The notes beneath the pieces were generated by a model. The model saw only the letters and a program-made list of their open reading frames with translations. It was not told where the DNA came from and made no database searches. A stretch of 64,000 nucleotides of DNA, taken from contig NZ_JAMFMA010000004.1 in NCBI RefSeq assembly GCF_023502425.1, positions 186,001 through 250,000 of the forward strand, in the 5' to 3' direction. Positions within the stretch are counted from its first letter, which is position 1. Every line of letters starts with the position of its first letter. Below, in pieces: positions 43,952-52,788 of the stretch. The DNA is from Flagellimonas spongiicola (GTDB lineage: Bacteria; Bacteroidota; Bacteroidia; Flavobacteriales; Flavobacteriaceae). The position numbers and the translations under genes were made by a program.

Positions 43952-44953
43952 TTACTTGGTTTCTTGTATTTCTTTGATTAAGCGATAAAACTCCGGGTCA
44001 TTTTTGTATTGCTCCAAGTTTGCCGCCAATTTTTCAGCAAATAGCTTTTTATCCGGCCTTATGATTTCTACCCCGGCCTCGGTAACGGCATCTAAAGCTT
44101 CTTTTTCAGAAATTGCCCATAACTTACGCTGATAAATGACAGATAGGTCCACGGCATGTTTCAACCATTTTTGCTCCTGTTCATTCAATTTGTTCCATGT
44201 GTTCGTACCCACCAAAATCACATCCGGTAATACGGTATGTTCATCAAGGGAATAATACTTGCAGACTTCGTAATGTTTAGAAAGATAAAAGCTGGGAGGA
44301 TTGTTTTCTGCCCCATCAACGACACCTTGTTGCAGGGAAGTATACAGTTCACCCCATGAAATTGGAGTAGGGGACCCGCCAAGACCTCGAACCATTTCCA
44401 TCGCAGTAATACTTTCCATGACCCTGATTTTTAATCCCTTAAGGTCTTCAGGGCGCTCCACTGGTCTTTCTTTGGTATAAAAACTCCTGGAGCCTGCATC
44501 GTAATACCCCAGACCTTTTAACCAATACTTTTCCCCTTCATCCAGTAGTTCCTGCCCGATTGGCCCGTCCAAGACTTGGAAAGAATGTTCGCGGTCTCGG
44601 AACACAAAAGGCAGCCCCAACACTTTCATTTTAGGTGCAAAATTTTCCAATACCCCTACTGAAACTTTAGTCATATCCAGCGATCCCAATTGTAGTAGTT
44701 CCAAACTTTGACGCTGCGTACCTAACTGCTGATTCGGATAGATCTCTATTTGCATTTTACCATTGGAGAGACTGTCTAGATATACACCCATTTGCACCAT
44801 GGCCAAATGAACGGAGTGGTTCACATCCAATCCATGTGCCAATTTTATGGTATTGATATCCTCTTTACCCGCACATCCACCAAAAAGGGCTAAAAAAAGG
44901 ACAACTAAGGCTTTTGAAAAGACGGAAAATTTGGTTCGATGTAGGCTGAGCAT
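43952..44953 (-). CDS. dctP: TRAP transporter substrate-binding lipoprotein
   Basis: A 333-residue protein with a lipobox (LFGGCAGKE), so membrane-tethered rather than freely periplasmic. It has the DctP features IKLAHGLDVNHSVHLAM at the start, the conserved carboxylate-binding Arg in LKGLKIRVMES, GELYTSLQQGVVDGAENNP, and a C-terminal helix. The Arg forms a salt bridge with the carboxylate of the cargo, typically C4-dicarboxylates, sugar acids or similar. A lipid-anchored binding protein is known in some Bacteroidota TRAP systems. No clear sugar-acid catabolic gene is adjacent. Confidence 0.94.
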   Translation of the reverse strand: MLSLHRTKFSVFSKALVVLFLALFGGCAGKEDINTIKLAHGLDVNHSVHLAMVQMGVYLDSLSNGKMQIEIYPNQQLGTQRQSLELLQLGSLDMTKVSVGVLENFAPKMKVLGLPFVFRDREHSFQVLDGPIGQELLDEGEKYWLKGLGYYDAGSRSFYTKERPVERPEDLKGLKIRVMESITAMEMVRGLGGSPTPISWGELYTSLQQGVVDGAENNPPSFYLSKHYEVCKYYSLDEHTVLPDVILVGTNTWNKLNEQEQKWLKHAVDLSVIYQRKLWAISEKEALDAVTEAGVEIIRPDKKLFAEKLAANLEQYKNDPEFYRLIKEIQETK

Positions 44954-45062
44954 TTAAATCTAAGATGAATGGCTCAAGATAAAGAAATACCGCCGAAAAT
45001 AGATTGGTGTTTTTGTTAGATAATACGATTTTACAGAAATAAGGCTTTAATCCCGTAACCTA

Positions 45063-46283
45063 CTAGCTTGATTTGTAAGGACATAAAATACGCTTTGTGT
45101 ATCCACCATTAAGATCTTTTATTAAAATATAGGATTCTAAATTCACATCGCAACGCAATTTTCCTTGCTCATTCAGATACAATCGTCCAATTGGCATATT
45201 GGTTTCATCATAAAGAAACTGTATTTGTGAATAGCCAGCGCCTTTTCGGAAAACGGGCTTTCCGTTAATGTCTTGATAGTAGGTCAATAACCTTAGCCGA
45301 CCATCAGCATCCCATCTGAAGCATTGTCCCCCGTACCCACGATTGACCGGAATTGTCTTTTCACCATTCACATCAATAAAATTATAGCTTAATCGATTGC
45401 CTTGACTATTGTATACCCGTTCAAATCCAGCATGACCAAAAGCCGATTCTGTTGGATTTCCAACTTTGTCGAAAAAACGGGTTCTGACCAAGTATCCATT
45501 TTCATTGAAATCATGTTTAACTTCTGAAACTTTGGGTCCAGTTTTAATGCTTCGTTCACCGTTATTAGTTGCCATTGCTGTCCATTGAATAATTTCCCTG
45601 CCTTTTGATTTGAAATTGATGGTAATTCCATTGGGGTCACTTATCCAATTTTCCTTGGTTGTTGCAAGTTGATTAGGATTACCCTGTTTATCAAATTTCC
45701 ATTTAACATATTCATAAGGGAACCAGCCGTTAATGGGCTTTATGTTATCTTCTATATTGAATCGAACTTCCAAGACACTGTCGCCCTTGTATTTCCATTC
45801 ATAGCGATAAATCCCGTTTAATTCAGCTGGATTATGATTTTTATCTAAATAACGAAGGGAAACCGGACGGTTCTTTTTGTCCAGTGTATATTCTGAATAT
45901 GAAGGTTTATCAGGTATGATTTTGGATTGGTAATCCAAATGCTTAACCAGCATTTTTCCTTTGGGATATTCGAACAAATTTATAGCAGACCAGACATAAG
46001 AACTGCAGGTATAATTCTCATAGATGGGTTTGGGGCTGCCATTTAATTCGTAAACAATGCTCTTAAGTTGATTTGCGTCATAAGTAAATCGATATAAAGC
46101 AACAGAATCCAATGCATCGTTGTGTAAAACCGCTCCTTCGAAACTATGTAAAGGGGTGTGCGTAGTAGATAGCGACCTGTAATTGATATCCTGGGCCCCA
46201 ATTGAAGTTGAGCCCAGGAATAGGATGTTAACAATAATGTTGAACGTGAAATTGAAACTAAAAAATCGAATGAGGCTATTCAT
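45063..46283 (-). CDS. Exported protein with degenerate YD/RHS-like repeats, paralogue 2
   Basis: The ATG at 46283 gives 406 residues with a hydrophobic signal (FNIIVNILFLGSTSIGAQ); a 15-codon extension would overlap the previous gene. It carries repeats such as TLDKKNRPVSLRYLDKNHNPAEL, FDKQGNPNQLATT, DFNENGYLVRTRFFDKVGNPTES and NSQGNRLSYNFIDVNGEKTI, the same design as the lipoprotein at 33555-34919. It has no recognisable catalytic site. It follows the NHL propeller gene by 41 bases, so the two are probably co-transcribed. Function unknown. Confidence 0.65.
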   Translation of the reverse strand: MNSLIRFFSFNFTFNIIVNILFLGSTSIGAQDINYRSLSTTHTPLHSFEGAVLHNDALDSVALYRFTYDANQLKSIVYELNGSPKPIYENYTCSSYVWSAINLFEYPKGKMLVKHLDYQSKIIPDKPSYSEYTLDKKNRPVSLRYLDKNHNPAELNGIYRYEWKYKGDSVLEVRFNIEDNIKPINGWFPYEYVKWKFDKQGNPNQLATTKENWISDPNGITINFKSKGREIIQWTAMATNNGERSIKTGPKVSEVKHDFNENGYLVRTRFFDKVGNPTESAFGHAGFERVYNSQGNRLSYNFIDVNGEKTIPVNRGYGGQCFRWDADGRLRLLTYYQDINGKPVFRKGAGYSQIQFLYDETNMPIGRLYLNEQGKLRCDVNLESYILIKDLNGGYTKRILCPYKSS

Positions 46284-46324
46284 GGGTTTGTTTGATATGT
46301 CATTAGGGAAAGGTACTGATTTAC

Positions 46325-47251
46325 TCAATCATTTCTGAACCCTGTTAGCATCCGTATTGCACCACTTCCGCCATTTTGTGCAACAAAAAGCGTGTTTCCA
46401 TCACTGGAGGCAACGATACCAATTGGGTTGTGGAATGTGGCTACATCACCACTGCCATTGCGCGTTCCGGTCACACCTCTTTGACCTGCAATCACTTCAA
46501 CACTTCCGTTCATATCGATCATGAATATTTGATGGTCCGTAAGGGAGGTGGCGAAAAAGTAGTCATTGGAATAGGTAATGTAACCAACGCCACCTGTCAC
46601 AGGTAGATTTGCAAAAACAGTCTGATCTCCAGTTTCTGCATCCACCTTATGAATGATACCTGTTGTATAATCCGAAATGTAAATGTTGTCGTCATCATCT
46701 ACAGTAAGACTACTATTGTTTACCGAACTTATAGTAACTCGGGTTTTGTTGCCGTCGGGGTCTATTTTGGTATATGCACTGTTTACGTTATTGTTTACGA
46801 AAAGATTCCCTTGGGAATCGAATTCAACCGCAATTGGACCCGGGACGGCAGCAGCAAATTGACTAATTTCAGAGCCGTCTGGTGAAATTTTAGCGATGTC
46901 AGCGACATCATATCTGGCTAAATAGAGAAATCCTTCTGAATCAAAATCCATTCCTGCTGCACCAAGTTGATTGCTGGCAAAAGTTGAAATGTTTCGGTCT
47001 GGAGTAATTCTGTATACAATATCAGTTCCGTAATTAGTAGCAAATAGGTTACCATTATCATCCAGTGTAAGGGCGTCAGCGGCATTTATATTAAAAAAAG
47101 TGCTCACTTGTACAGGAGATGGGTCTACCGCAGGTGGATCAGGAACTTCAGGTGTAGGATTGGAATTTGGTTCTGGCTCTGAATCCCCGGAAGAACAATT
47201 GACCAAAAACGCAGATAAGATAAGAAATGACACTAGTTTTAGTTCTTTCAT
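46325..47251 (-). CDS. NHL/SMP-30-like beta-propeller lipoprotein
   Basis: A 308-residue lipoprotein (FLVNCSSGD) with a Pro/Glu/Asp-rich linker (about 22-48) and then repeated NHL-type blades: LDDNGNLFATNYGTDIVYRITPD, FDSEGFLYLARYDVADIAKISPDG, FDSQGNLFVNNNVNSAYTKIDPDG, VDDDDNIYISDYTTGIIHKVD, ending with GVTGTRNGSGDVATFHNPIGIV. Relatives bind small molecules or act as lactonases; no catalytic metal site can be assigned. It is in a minus-strand unit with the YD-like gene. Confidence 0.85.
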   Translation of the reverse strand: MKELKLVSFLILSAFLVNCSSGDSEPEPNSNPTPEVPDPPAVDPSPVQVSTFFNINAADALTLDDNGNLFATNYGTDIVYRITPDRNISTFASNQLGAAGMDFDSEGFLYLARYDVADIAKISPDGSEISQFAAAVPGPIAVEFDSQGNLFVNNNVNSAYTKIDPDGNKTRVTISSVNNSSLTVDDDDNIYISDYTTGIIHKVDAETGDQTVFANLPVTGGVGYITYSNDYFFATSLTDHQIFMIDMNGSVEVIAGQRGVTGTRNGSGDVATFHNPIGIVASSDGNTLFVAQNGGSGAIRMLTGFRND

Positions 47252-47356
47252 TTAAGTCTTGAATTAAAGATTTAAATCAAAAAAAACTGATTAAAATGTA
47301 GCAAGCGTACGGATAAAGTAATCCATACCACTTTTAACGTGGCTATCCGGTTAAAA

Positions 47357-48379
47357 CTAGGACTGATTTCGAAACTCGGATGGTGTAAGTCTAAGACGTT
47401 TTTTAAATGCTGTGTTGAATGCGGATTTGGAATTGAAGCCCACTTCAAAACAGATTTCTTTGATACTTAAATCGGAATGGAGCAGTAAATCTTGGGCTTC
47501 CTCAATTCGGTAATCGTTGATCCAATCATTGAAATTTTTTTTGAATACACCATTGACGATTTCTGATACTTTTTCCTCGCGAATTCCAGTGAAGGTAGAA
47601 ACCGTTTCACGATTCAAGTATGAATTTTTATAAGCTTGCGAATTGGCCACATAATTGACAATGGCAGTTAACTGGGATTTATCAAATTCAATGTTTTCGT
47701 GTTTATAAGGTATGTGCATCTTCACCTCGGAAAATGTATCGGGCTTTACCACAATCTGACGGATCACAACCATTAGGAATAGGGCCGTGAACATGTTTTG
47801 GGAGGATGTACAAATGACCGCAATTTCTATGGCTATTTTGCGGTTTAAATTTATTAAAACCACCTCGATAAGATGCATTATGACCAATACTCCAAAACCA
47901 ATGGCAATTGTAGACATCCATGCTTCATGTTTTTTTAACGGGGCCTTGACCCGAATTTTTAAGGTAACTACAAAATAAACTAGTAATAAGACCGAATAAT
48001 AGCTACTTAAAAGCCATTGGGGTAGAATCCAATCAGTGAAAATATGAGCCAACCACATACTCGCCAATAGGGCTTGTGTCAAAAGTACATGGGGAACATA
48101 AGAGGAGGTGTTTAATCCATAGAAGGTACGCACATAGAAAAATAGGGTTGGCCCATATAAGCAGACCATACTAACTACTATAATAGAAAAACCCCTAATG
48201 TCAATACTCCCTAAATGCAATAAAAATTCGGCGACTAATTGTATCACTAAGGCAATTAGAAGCACAAAAATGTACGCATTTCTTTGATTCTTTTTGGCCG
48301 GAATTGAAATCAAAATTAGCAATAAGACCAAAACAATGGCCAAAGTAAAAACTCCGACAAGGGGGGTGATTATTTGCAT
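47357..48379 (-). CDS. AraC-family regulator with multi-pass membrane domain
   Basis: A 340-residue protein with about seven hydrophobic segments (residues 5-215) and an AraC double HTH (residues 240-338, IKEICFEVGFNSKSAFNTAFKKRLRLTPSEFRNQ). It is the fourth such regulator in the window and is divergent from the sulfatase gene, with 279 bases between. It could regulate either the sulfatase-VanX group or the downstream NHL/YD-like pair. Confidence 0.9.
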   Translation of the reverse strand: MQIITPLVGVFTLAIVLVLLLILISIPAKKNQRNAYIFVLLIALVIQLVAEFLLHLGSIDIRGFSIIVVSMVCLYGPTLFFYVRTFYGLNTSSYVPHVLLTQALLASMWLAHIFTDWILPQWLLSSYYSVLLLVYFVVTLKIRVKAPLKKHEAWMSTIAIGFGVLVIMHLIEVVLINLNRKIAIEIAVICTSSQNMFTALFLMVVIRQIVVKPDTFSEVKMHIPYKHENIEFDKSQLTAIVNYVANSQAYKNSYLNRETVSTFTGIREEKVSEIVNGVFKKNFNDWINDYRIEEAQDLLLHSDLSIKEICFEVGFNSKSAFNTAFKKRLRLTPSEFRNQS

Positions 48380-48487
48380 GGTTGGATAAGGTAGTCTAAA
48401 TGTTAGGACGAATCAAGGTTTTGATTGTACCCAGTTCTTGTTGCTCATTCAATTGTCGGTAGAAAATATGGGCATCATATTACAAAT

Positions 48488-48520
48488 GTACCTGAGGATT
48501 TAGGTACGGATTACGTAATC
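48488..48520. promoter_or_regulatory. Adjacent palindromes in the divergent AraC/sulfatase gap
   Basis: GTACCT (48488-48493) and AGGTAC (48502-48507) form an inverted repeat with an 8-base spacer, and a perfect 12-bp palindrome GATTACGTAATC (48509-48520) follows directly. They sit about 110 bases from the AraC start and 140 from the sulfatase start, suiting an operator. No TAnnTTTG box was found here. The rest of this 279-base gap shows nothing else; a 66-codon open frame in it has no coding features. Confidence 0.4.
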
Positions 48521-48658
48521 ACTACCAAAAATCAAGTATTTCAGCGAAATTTTAAGTTGTACAGGACTGGAATGATGGCGTCTGTCGAAGAACCAAAACA
48601 GCAATGTGAATTTTACTTACCTTGATATCGAGCGATAAACCCTGTAAAGTAGCACACC

Positions 48659-50197
48659 ATGTTTTCAATCACATTAAGATGCTGTATAAAATTACTGTTT
48701 GCATCAACAATAGTACTAGTAGGTTGTAAAGAGCCAAATTCAACTAGTGATAAAACGGACCTAAACAAACCAAATATTGTAATCATCTATTTAGATGATT
48801 TAGGTTATGGAGATGTTGGATTCAATGGAGCTACCGAATTGCAAACTCCAAACATGGATAAATTCGCAGAAAACGGATTGGTGTTTACGGATGGTTATGC
48901 TTCCTCCGCAACTTGTACACCCAGTAGATATGCATTGTTAACAGGAACTTATCCTTGGCGAAAAAAGGATGTTAGAATATTACCTGGAACGGCACCTTTA
49001 ATTATTGATACCATGCAAATGACCTTGCCAAAATTACTTAAGGGTGAAGGATACAACACAGGAATTGTTGGTAAATGGCATTTGGGATTGGGCAATGGAA
49101 ATGTGGATTGGAATCAAAAAGTTGGTCCAGGCCCAAACGAGGTGGGATTTGATTTTAGTTACATTATGGCGGCCACGCAAGATCGTGTCCCAACAGTATA
49201 TATAGAAAATGGTTATGTAGAAGGTTTGGAAGTCGATGATCCGATAGCAATTGATTACCAAGAGAATTTTGAAGGAGAACCCACTGGTTTGGAAAATCCA
49301 GAACTGCTTAAAATGAAATGGCATCACGGTCATAATAACAGTATCGTAAACGGTATTCCTCGAATAGGATTCATGAAGGGTGGAAAAAACGCCCAATGGC
49401 GGGATGAGGATATGGCAGATGTATTTCTTCAGCAGGCACAAGCCTACATCAAATCCAAAAAAGATGCACCTTTTTTTCTGTATTACGCACTGCAACAACC
49501 ACATGTACCGCGAACTCCGCATGAGCGTTTTGTTGGAAAAACAGGGCTAGGGCCTCGAGGCGATGTAATTTATGAGGCGGATTGGTGTATAGGTGAGTTG
49601 ATGAAAACCTTGGCTCAGGAAAACATCCTTGAAAACACCTTGGTGATTTTAACTAGTGATAATGGTCCAGTAGTTAACGATGGGTATTACGATGATGCCG
49701 TTGAAAAGTTAGGTGACCATAATCCTGCAGGTCCATTACGTGGTGGTAAATACAGCTTGTTTCAGGCGGGAACGCGGGTTCCTTTTGTTACGTTTTGGAA
49801 AGACAAGATTCAACCAGGTAGAAGTTCAACTTTGGTAAGTCAATTGGACCTGTTCTCCTCTTTAGCGCAATTAGCGGGAAGTAAGGAACGTACCGCAGAT
49901 AGTGAAGCCCTTTTGAAGGTATTTTTGGGTGAATCGGATGAAGGCCGTGAAGCACTGATCATTGAAGCTTCAACAAGAACTGCATTACGTAAAGGAAATT
50001 GGGTGTTTATTCCTCCCTATGAAGGACCGGCAGTTCACCAACCCGTTAATATCGAATTAGGAAATCATGATACGCATCAACTTTTCAATTTAAAAACTGA
50101 TTTGGGTGAAACTACTGATTTGTCCGAAGTGAACCCAGAGAAACTCCAGGAGATGATAAAAACCTATGAAGCCATAAGAGCTGAAAATCTAAATTGA
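48659..50197 (+). CDS. Type I sulfatase lipoprotein (formylglycine-dependent)
   Basis: A 512-residue lipoprotein (IVLVGCKEP, Cys23). The S1 sulfatase hallmark CTPSR (Cys86) lies in SSATCTPSRYALLTGTYPW and would be converted to formylglycine. Metal-binding Asp-Asp sits in IYLDDLGYGDVG, the Lys-His pair in VGKWHLGLG, and DNGP with the C-terminal LRGGKYSLFQAGTRVPFV complete the family set. It removes sulfate from a sulfated compound, most likely algal or host polysaccharide, but no glycoside hydrolase is adjacent. The next genes are esterases and a D-Ala-D-Ala dipeptidase. Confidence 0.94.
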   Translation: MFSITLRCCIKLLFASTIVLVGCKEPNSTSDKTDLNKPNIVIIYLDDLGYGDVGFNGATELQTPNMDKFAENGLVFTDGYASSATCTPSRYALLTGTYPWRKKDVRILPGTAPLIIDTMQMTLPKLLKGEGYNTGIVGKWHLGLGNGNVDWNQKVGPGPNEVGFDFSYIMAATQDRVPTVYIENGYVEGLEVDDPIAIDYQENFEGEPTGLENPELLKMKWHHGHNNSIVNGIPRIGFMKGGKNAQWRDEDMADVFLQQAQAYIKSKKDAPFFLYYALQQPHVPRTPHERFVGKTGLGPRGDVIYEADWCIGELMKTLAQENILENTLVILTSDNGPVVNDGYYDDAVEKLGDHNPAGPLRGGKYSLFQAGTRVPFVTFWKDKIQPGRSSTLVSQLDLFSSLAQLAGSKERTADSEALLKVFLGESDEGREALIIEASTRTALRKGNWVFIPPYEGPAVHQPVNIELGNHDTHQLFNLKTDLGETTDLSEVNPEKLQEMIKTYEAIRAENLN

Positions 50198-50270
50198 TTT
50201 TTAAATTAAATATTGAGTTAATTCATTTCCAATACTGAAATTGACTGGTCATTGTTTTGTACATTGGGTT

Positions 50271-50990
50271 ATGCAAAAAAATCGAATTTTATGCGTTTTG
50301 AGTGCGTTTGGGATGCTACTATTGATTCAGTCCTGCGCGGCCCAGTCGCATTTGATTGAGGATAAGCTAAAAACCGTATCCACAGAACAGCTGCGTTATT
50401 ACCTCTATTATCCAGAAGACTATGAGAATACCAAAAAGGACTTTGGTCTACTGTTGTTTCTTCACGGCGGCGGTGAATCAGGCGGCGAGTTGGAGGAGCT
50501 AAAGGAAAATGGCCCGCCTAAGATGCTGGTGGAAGGAAAACAATTTCCTTTCCTTGTCTTAGCCCCTCAAAACCCGCATAAGAAAAAGTGGTGGAATACT
50601 ACAGCAGTCATGCAACTACTGGATTCGGTGGTAGATAGTAATCGCGTGGACCCTAAAAGAATTTATTTAACAGGATTAAGTAGGGGAGGAAGCGCTTCAT
50701 GGGAAATGGCTACCCAGTACCCAGACAAATTTGCCGCTATGGCAGTAGTTTGCGGAATGGCACCTTTGCCTTATGCGCATTGGATAAATAAAAAGATGCC
50801 GATTTGGGTTTTTCACGGGGCAAATGACAAAGTCATCAGTGTAGAAGAATCGGATAAAATGGTAGCCAAACTCAGAAAAATGAATTATAAAGTGGACTAT
50901 ACGCGCTACGAGAATGTGGGTCATAATGCCTGGGAACGTGCATATACGACTGATTCTCTATATACTTGGTTTGCAAAACAAAAACGATGA
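50271..50990 (+). CDS. Exported alpha/beta-hydrolase (predicted peptidase/esterase)
   Basis: The ATG at 50271 gives 239 residues with a lipobox-like signal (LLLIQSCAAQ). It has the HGGGESGG oxyanion segment, the nucleophile elbow TGLSRGGSASWEMA, the acid in HGANDKVI and the base in VGHNAWERAY. It belongs to the group of phospholipase/carboxylesterase-like 'predicted peptidases'. Its stop overlaps the next gene's ATG (ATGA at 50987-50990), so it is coupled to the D-Ala-D-Ala dipeptidase. Confidence 0.86.
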   Translation: MQKNRILCVLSAFGMLLLIQSCAAQSHLIEDKLKTVSTEQLRYYLYYPEDYENTKKDFGLLLFLHGGGESGGELEELKENGPPKMLVEGKQFPFLVLAPQNPHKKKWWNTTAVMQLLDSVVDSNRVDPKRIYLTGLSRGGSASWEMATQYPDKFAAMAVVCGMAPLPYAHWINKKMPIWVFHGANDKVISVEESDKMVAKLRKMNYKVDYTRYENVGHNAWERAYTTDSLYTWFAKQKR

Positions 50991-51730
50991 AGATAATAAT
51001 AGTGCTATTAGTTTTCGTGGTTTCGATTACGTCCTGTAAAAACAATAAGACCAATGCGGAACCTGCATTGAAAAAGCAGGAAGAAGATACCCTGGTTCAT
51101 CTAGTGGATATTGTTGAAACACAAAAAAAAGAGAAGCAATTAAGGTCTTTCAACGGCTTGGCAGATACCTCATTTGTCCGACTTGCGGATTTTAGTGATG
51201 ACTTTGTGTATGATATGCGGTATGCAACGGAAAATAATTTTTTAAAAGCTAAAGTTTACGATTGTGCTGAATGTTACACCAGGGTAAAAACTGCCAAAGC
51301 CCTTGTGGAAGCTAACAAGGAATTTATGACGCAAGGGCTAAAAATTAAATTCTACGATTGTTATCGACCTAATAGTGTCCAGTTTTTAATGTGGAAAATC
51401 GTACCCAACCCACAGTATGTTGCAAACCCAGTCAAAGGTTCCATTCATAATAAAGGCGGTGCAGTAGATATTACCTTGGTCAATTTTGATGGCAAGGAAT
51501 TGGATATGGGAACAGATTTCGATTTTTTTGGTAAACGGGCCTATCATGACAATATGGAACTTCCCCAGAATATTTTGGATAACCGAAAATTATTAAAGGA
51601 AACCATGGAATCTTATGGATTTTGGTCCATAAGAACGGAATGGTGGCATTACAATCTATCTGCAGGATCCAATGATAAAATCGCAAACTTTAAATGGGCA
51701 TGTCCCCAAGAAAACAATGAGACCAATTAG
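50987..51730 (+). CDS. vanX: D-Ala-D-Ala dipeptidase (VanX/DdpX family) lipoprotein
   Basis: The ATG at 50987 gives 247 residues with a lipobox (SITSCKNN, Cys17), so it acts outside the cytoplasm. The zinc site is intact: S-x-H-x-x-G-x-x-x-D as GSIHNKGGAVD (H154, D161) and E-W-W-H (E218, H221), with the conserved Arg in YDCYRPNS. The enzyme splits D-Ala-D-Ala. No vanH, vanA or vanS/R gene is near, so it is likely nutritional use of wall-derived dipeptide, as for DdpX, rather than vancomycin resistance. Overlaps both neighbours. Confidence 0.92.
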   Translation: MKIIIVLLVFVVSITSCKNNKTNAEPALKKQEEDTLVHLVDIVETQKKEKQLRSFNGLADTSFVRLADFSDDFVYDMRYATENNFLKAKVYDCAECYTRVKTAKALVEANKEFMTQGLKIKFYDCYRPNSVQFLMWKIVPNPQYVANPVKGSIHNKGGAVDITLVNFDGKELDMGTDFDFFGKRAYHDNMELPQNILDNRKLLKETMESYGFWSIRTEWWHYNLSAGSNDKIANFKWACPQENNETN

Positions 51731-52634
51731 CGCACTTTTAATATGCATTCTATTCATGAATTTTAACGCTGTTGCACAAGATGCTGTAATTCCATTATGG
51801 CCCAATTCGGTACCCAATCAAAAAGTTAGTGATGAGCAGGAAATTGACCGTATGGAGAACATTCGTTGGGTACGGAATGTGCAAAACCCCGTTATTGAAG
51901 TCTATTTGCCTAGCAAAGCTATAAACACAAAAAGGGCTGTACTTCTTTTTCCGGGCGGAGGCTATCAAGGTCTGGCTTATAATTGGGAAGGTGTGGATTT
52001 TGCAAAAACTTTTAATGCCAAGGGAGTTGCGGGAATTGTAGTTAAGTACCGATTACCAATTTCAAAAAGTATAAGCGAAAAGCAATATGAAGTGCCGCTC
52101 CAAGACGCCCAAAGAGCAATTAGAATTGTAAGATCAAAGGCAAAAGAATGGGAAATTGATCCCGAAAAAATTGGAATAATGGGTTTTTCAGCGGGGGGAC
52201 ACCTTGCCTCTTCCCTTGGGGTGCATTACGATGTTGAGGTTTACCCATATCAAGACGAGGCGGATAAATTTTCAGCTAGACCAAATTCCATGGCTTTGAT
52301 CTATCCAGTGATCTCAATGCAATCAGCCACCACTCACGGAGGATCTCGTGAAAGTCTATTGGGTAAAAATCCTTCAGAGGAACTCATTTCTAGATTTTCT
52401 TCCGAAAAGCAGGTAAATATGAGTACGCCACCTACCTTTTTATTACATGCCATGGATAATGAAGCTGTACCGGTTGAAAATTCAACGCTCTTTTTTGAGG
52501 CGCTTCGAAAAAACAAGATACCTACCACTTCTCACATTTATCCAACTGGAGGACATGGCTTTGCCTTGGCTTTGGATCATCCCTTGCTAAAAAACTGGGT
52601 AGTTATGTATTTGGATTGGCTAAACACTTTTTAA
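51717..52634 (+). CDS. Exported esterase (BD-FAE/acetyl-xylan-esterase-like alpha/beta hydrolase)
   Basis: The ATG at 51717 overlaps the VanX gene end by 14 bases and gives 305 residues with a signal peptide (LLICILFMNFNAVAQ). It has the oxyanion motif LLFPGGGYQGLAYNWEG, nucleophile elbow MGFSAGGHLAS, acid in HAMDNEAV and base in GGHGFALAL. Relatives deacetylate or deferuloylate plant polysaccharides. Combined with the sulfatase it suggests use of decorated polysaccharides or glycopeptides. It ends the four-gene unit starting with the sulfatase. Confidence 0.87.
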   Translation: MRPISALLICILFMNFNAVAQDAVIPLWPNSVPNQKVSDEQEIDRMENIRWVRNVQNPVIEVYLPSKAINTKRAVLLFPGGGYQGLAYNWEGVDFAKTFNAKGVAGIVVKYRLPISKSISEKQYEVPLQDAQRAIRIVRSKAKEWEIDPEKIGIMGFSAGGHLASSLGVHYDVEVYPYQDEADKFSARPNSMALIYPVISMQSATTHGGSRESLLGKNPSEELISRFSSEKQVNMSTPPTFLLHAMDNEAVPVENSTLFFEALRKNKIPTTSHIYPTGGHGFALALDHPLLKNWVVMYLDWLNTF

Positions 52635-52788
52635 AAGAAAGTATATTCTTACAATAAATGTAAGTTTCACAACTATAACACACTGCTTGTCAACATAAAT
52701 TTCATTAGGAACGATAAAGATAATTCATTTGATGTAAGAAAATACTTATATCAAAACCGTGACAAAAAAAGAACCTCCCCAACTGAAG

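Noticed and set aside
46190..46218. Perfect 7-bp inverted repeat CCTGGGC/GCCCAGG
   Set aside because: It lies within the signal-peptide codons of the YD-like gene with no T run; probably chance.
48425..48625. 66-codon plus-strand frame ahead of the sulfatase gene
   Set aside because: No recognisable domain, signal or ribosome binding site, and it covers palindromes that look regulatory.
50987..51730. Vancomycin resistance role for the VanX-like gene
   Set aside because: No vanH, vanA or vanR/S genes nearby, and the organism type is not a typical glycopeptide target.
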